Shown piece by piece: positions 61,604 to 64,000 of a stretch of 64,000 nt of DNA. The stretch covers positions 62,001 through 126,000 of the forward strand of contig JAENYT010000003.1 in the NCBI GenBank assembly GCA_016841665.1, given 5' to 3'. A program made the translations under genes and the position numbers. Position 1 is the first letter of the stretch; each line of letters starts with the position of its first letter. Below the pieces are notes generated by a model that saw only the letters and a list, made by a program, of their open reading frames with translations, was not told the DNA's origin and did not search any database. The DNA comes from Methanobacteriota archaeon. GTDB lineage: Archaea; Halobacteriota; Methanomicrobia; Methanomicrobiales; Methanomicrobiaceae.

Positions 61604-63988
61604 ATGATCCGTCTGCTGCTCGTCGATGACGAACCCCTGTTTCTCATCGTAAGCAAAAAATTTCTTGAAAAAGACGATTCTGGTATCGAGTGTGATATCT
61701 GCGATTCTGCTCAGGAAGCCCTTGAAAAATTGGCTACTTCCTCCTATAACGCCGTTGTTTCCGATTACGAGATGCCGATAATGAATGGTATCGCCCTGCT
61801 CAAAGCGGTGCGTGCTCAGCACCCCGGCCTCCCCTTCATCCTTCTGACGGGGCGGAGCCGCGAGGAGGTGGTCATCGAGGCGCTGAACGAGGGCGCCGAC
61901 TTTTATCTGCAGAAGAGCGCGGAGCCGAGCGCGCTCTATGCCGAGCTGGCCTCCAAGATCCGTCACGCAGTGGACCGGCGTCGTGCGAGGGAAGCACTGC
62001 AAGAGAGTGAGGAGAAAGCGCGTGCCCAGCTCACCGAGATCGAGGCGATTTATACCTCGGCACCGGTCGGGCTGTGCCTTCTCGGTACGGATACCCGGTA
62101 TCTGCGGGTCAACGAACAGTTTGCGGAGATGGATGGATTCTCCATTGAGGATCATCTCGGGAAAAAGGTCAGGGAGCTGGTTCCGGAACTTGCGGATGCG
62201 GCTGATGAACTCACCAGAACAGTGGTTGAGACTGGTGAGCCCGTACTCGATATCGAGATCGAGGGAGAGACCCCTGCACAACCGGGCGTACAGCGTTACT
62301 GGAAGGAATCCTGGGTGCCATTGAAGGATGCCCTGGGGCGTGTCAGGGCAATCAACATCGTTGCCGAAGATATTACCGATAGCAAGAGGGCGGAAAAAGA
62401 GTTACGGCAGAGTCAACAGTCCGTTGCGGCGGAGCTCGACACCGCCCAACGCCTCCACCAGGTCAGCACGCAGCTGATCCAGGCCGACAGAATCGAGGCG
62501 CTCTATGAGCAGATTCTCGATACCGCGGTGATGATCATGCAGTCCGATTTCGCGAGCATCCAGATGCTCTACCCGGAACGCGGAACCATGGGGGAACTCC
62601 TCCTTCTGGGATACCGTGGCTTCACTCCAGAAGCCGCTAGGTTCTGGAAATGGGTGCGCCCGGATTCCGAGAGTTCCTGTGGAAAAGCTCTACGCACCAG
62701 GCAGCGCGTCACAGTCCCGGATATTCAGCACTGCGAATTCCTCGCTGGCAGCGCCGATCAGGAGACATATCTCCAGACTGGCATCCATGCTGTGCAGACC
62801 ACACCGCTGATCTCGCGTTCAGGCACCCTGCAGGGAATGATTTCCACGCACTGGCGCGTGCCGCACGAGCCTACAGCAGATGAGCTGCGTTCCTTCGATG
62901 TTCTGGCACGCCAGGCCGCCGATCTCATCGACCGCACGCGGGCCGAGGGAACCCTCCGACATCAGACGGAGATGTTCCAGCGCCTCATCGATACGATTCC
63001 GGCGATGATCGCAATCTTCGATCCGAAGCTACACCGGTTCCGGTTCAACGAGGCGTTCCGGGACATTCTAGGCTGGACCAAGGAAGATGCCGCCAAAGGC
63101 GACTTCATGGCAATGCTCTACCCGGATCCTGCGTACCGGGCGCAAGTCTCGGCATTCATGCAATCGCTGGAACCTGGCTGGCAGGATTGGAAGGCGAAGG
63201 CAAAAGACGGAAGTATCGTGGAGAGCTCATGGGCGACCATCCGCCTCTCGGACGACACCCTGATCGGCATCGGCATCGATCTCCGGGAGCGCAAGAACGC
63301 GGAAAAATCACTCAAAGATGCGAATAAAAAGCTCAATTTGCTCACCAGCATTACCCGCCACGACATCCTCAACCAGGTCACGGCACTGAAGGCATTTCTC
63401 ACCCTGATGCAGGATCCGGACTACAATGAGGGCGAAGCAATGCAAATACTTCATCAATTGGATACAATCGCCGATACCATCCGCCGCCAGATCACCTTCA
63501 CCGGCGATTACCAGGACATGGGGGAACGCAAACCCGAATGGCAGCAGGTGGAGTGGGTGGTGATGCGGGCGGCGAAGAGTGTGCGGCTGAACGGAGCTGC
63601 GCTCGCGGTGGATACCGGGTCCCTGGAACTCTTTGCGGATCCCATGCTGGAGAAGGCTTTCTTCAACCTGCTGGACAATGCGGTCATCCACGGAGATGGG
63701 GTCAAAAATATCATCATATCGTTCCGTAAGGAAGAAGGCTCGGGAATGCTTGTGGTCGAGGATGACGGCGTGGGCGTGCCTGCATCCATTAAAGATACGA
63801 TTTTCGAGCGCGGGGTGGGGAAAGTCACCGGATACGGCCTCTTTCTGGGAAAAGAGATCCTCGACATCACGGGTCTGTCCATCAGGGAGACCGGTGAGGA
63901 AGGGAGCGGAGCACGGTTCGAGATCGAGGTGCCGGCCGGGAAATGGCGGATGGCGGAGCATGAGTGTGCCTTTCATGGACGGTTGTGA
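61604..63988 (+). CDS. Hybrid sensor: receiver-PAS-GAF-PAS-histidine kinase
   Basis: 794 residues, no membrane helix, so cytoplasmic. Receiver domain (1-120) with Asp8/Asp9, phospho-acceptor Asp54 (VVSDYEMP), Thr in FILLTGRSREE and Lys in FYLQKS. PAS1 is about 140-265 (IEAIYTSAPVGLCLLGTDTRYLRVN), GAF about 285-445 (SDFASIQMLYPERG), PAS2 about 455-565 (TIPAMIAIFDPKLHRFRFNEAF). The kinase core has His near 585 (LTSITRHDILNQV), N-box NLLDNAVIHGDG and G-boxes DDGVGVP and GKVTGYGLFLGKEI. It needs an upstream kinase to phosphorylate its receiver. The stop is 12 bp before the end of the window. Confidence 0.94.
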   Translation: MIRLLLVDDEPLFLIVSKKFLEKDDSGIECDICDSAQEALEKLATSSYNAVVSDYEMPIMNGIALLKAVRAQHPGLPFILLTGRSREEVVIEALNEGADFYLQKSAEPSALYAELASKIRHAVDRRRAREALQESEEKARAQLTEIEAIYTSAPVGLCLLGTDTRYLRVNEQFAEMDGFSIEDHLGKKVRELVPELADAADELTRTVVETGEPVLDIEIEGETPAQPGVQRYWKESWVPLKDALGRVRAINIVAEDITDSKRAEKELRQSQQSVAAELDTAQRLHQVSTQLIQADRIEALYEQILDTAVMIMQSDFASIQMLYPERGTMGELLLLGYRGFTPEAARFWKWVRPDSESSCGKALRTRQRVTVPDIQHCEFLAGSADQETYLQTGIHAVQTTPLISRSGTLQGMISTHWRVPHEPTADELRSFDVLARQAADLIDRTRAEGTLRHQTEMFQRLIDTIPAMIAIFDPKLHRFRFNEAFRDILGWTKEDAAKGDFMAMLYPDPAYRAQVSAFMQSLEPGWQDWKAKAKDGSIVESSWATIRLSDDTLIGIGIDLRERKNAEKSLKDANKKLNLLTSITRHDILNQVTALKAFLTLMQDPDYNEGEAMQILHQLDTIADTIRRQITFTGDYQDMGERKPEWQQVEWVVMRAAKSVRLNGAALAVDTGSLELFADPMLEKAFFNLLDNAVIHGDGVKNIIISFRKEEGSGMLVVEDDGVGVPASIKDTIFERGVGKVTGYGLFLGKEILDITGLSIRETGEEGSGARFEIEVPAGKWRMAEHECAFHGRL

Positions 63989-64000
63989 CGCAAAATCGTA

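Noticed and set aside
1-64000. CRISPR array, IS element or prophage
   Set aside because: No regularly spaced direct repeats, transposase, integrase or phage structural gene were seen on either strand.

Overview
The window is archaeal and most probably comes from a hydrogenotrophic methanogen of the order Methanomicrobiales. This rests on two A1AO-type ATP synthase operons, an archaeal 7S (SRP) RNA, an archaeal EF-1 beta beside a zinc-ribbon protein and an amino acid kinase that resembles the methanofuran kinase MfnE, TATA-like promoters without bacterial sigma boxes, and sensor kinases of the methanogen PAS/GAF/HATPase kind. The order-level call is inferred from gene content, not from a marker-gene alignment.

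Layout. 0.3-8.3 kb: an OB-fold membrane protein divergent from a small winged-helix regulator with a palindromic operator between them; an extracytoplasmic phospholipase-D-like protein; the translation cluster (amino acid kinase, zinc ribbon, EF-1 beta); malate dehydrogenase; the 7S RNA; a zinc-ribbon/Rossmann protein; a PPK2-type polyphosphate kinase; a DUF6325-like protein. 8.6-27.2 kb: two complete A1AO ATPase operons, both in the order H-I-K-E-C-F-A-B-D, facing each other tail to tail. They are clearly diverged. The first has a triple-hairpin K (c) subunit with two carboxylates and a C subunit with an extra N-terminal membrane helix. The second has a single-hairpin K with its own AT-rich leader and a non-canonical P-loop in subunit A. 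Short unannotated-type ORFs sit at the edges of both operons. 27.4-43.6 kb: an accessory block rich in membrane and ion-homeostasis genes (K+ channel, TMEM175-type channel, CLC, NhaP-type antiporter, HdeD, AI-2E exporter family, small-multidrug-export family), mixed with LURP-one, DUF6325 and DUF1269 proteins and with a formylglycine-type sulfatase plus its radical SAM maturase. 44.2-53.4 kb: secreted or surface proteins (triple META lipoprotein, PEGA/Ig-like stalk protein), a tRNA with CAU anticodon, an alpha/alpha-barrel protein, small conserved proteins, the corrinoid adenosyltransferase CobO and a dynamin-like GTPase. 53.9-64.0 kb: a decayed receiver-domain gene, a substrate-binding protein coupled to a histidine kinase with no permease, a serpin lipoprotein, a broken trkH, three copies of an intergenic repeat, and a large receiver/PAS/GAF/PAS histidine kinase that looks like a relative of the decayed system.

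How the genes may work together: the ATPases, antiporter, channels and transporter remains all act on Na+/H+/K+ balance, so the window reads as a bioenergetic and ion-homeostasis region. The last 10 kb look plastic: duplicated sensory genes, pseudogenes and dispersed repeats. No transposase, CRISPR array, rRNA or prophage was seen.
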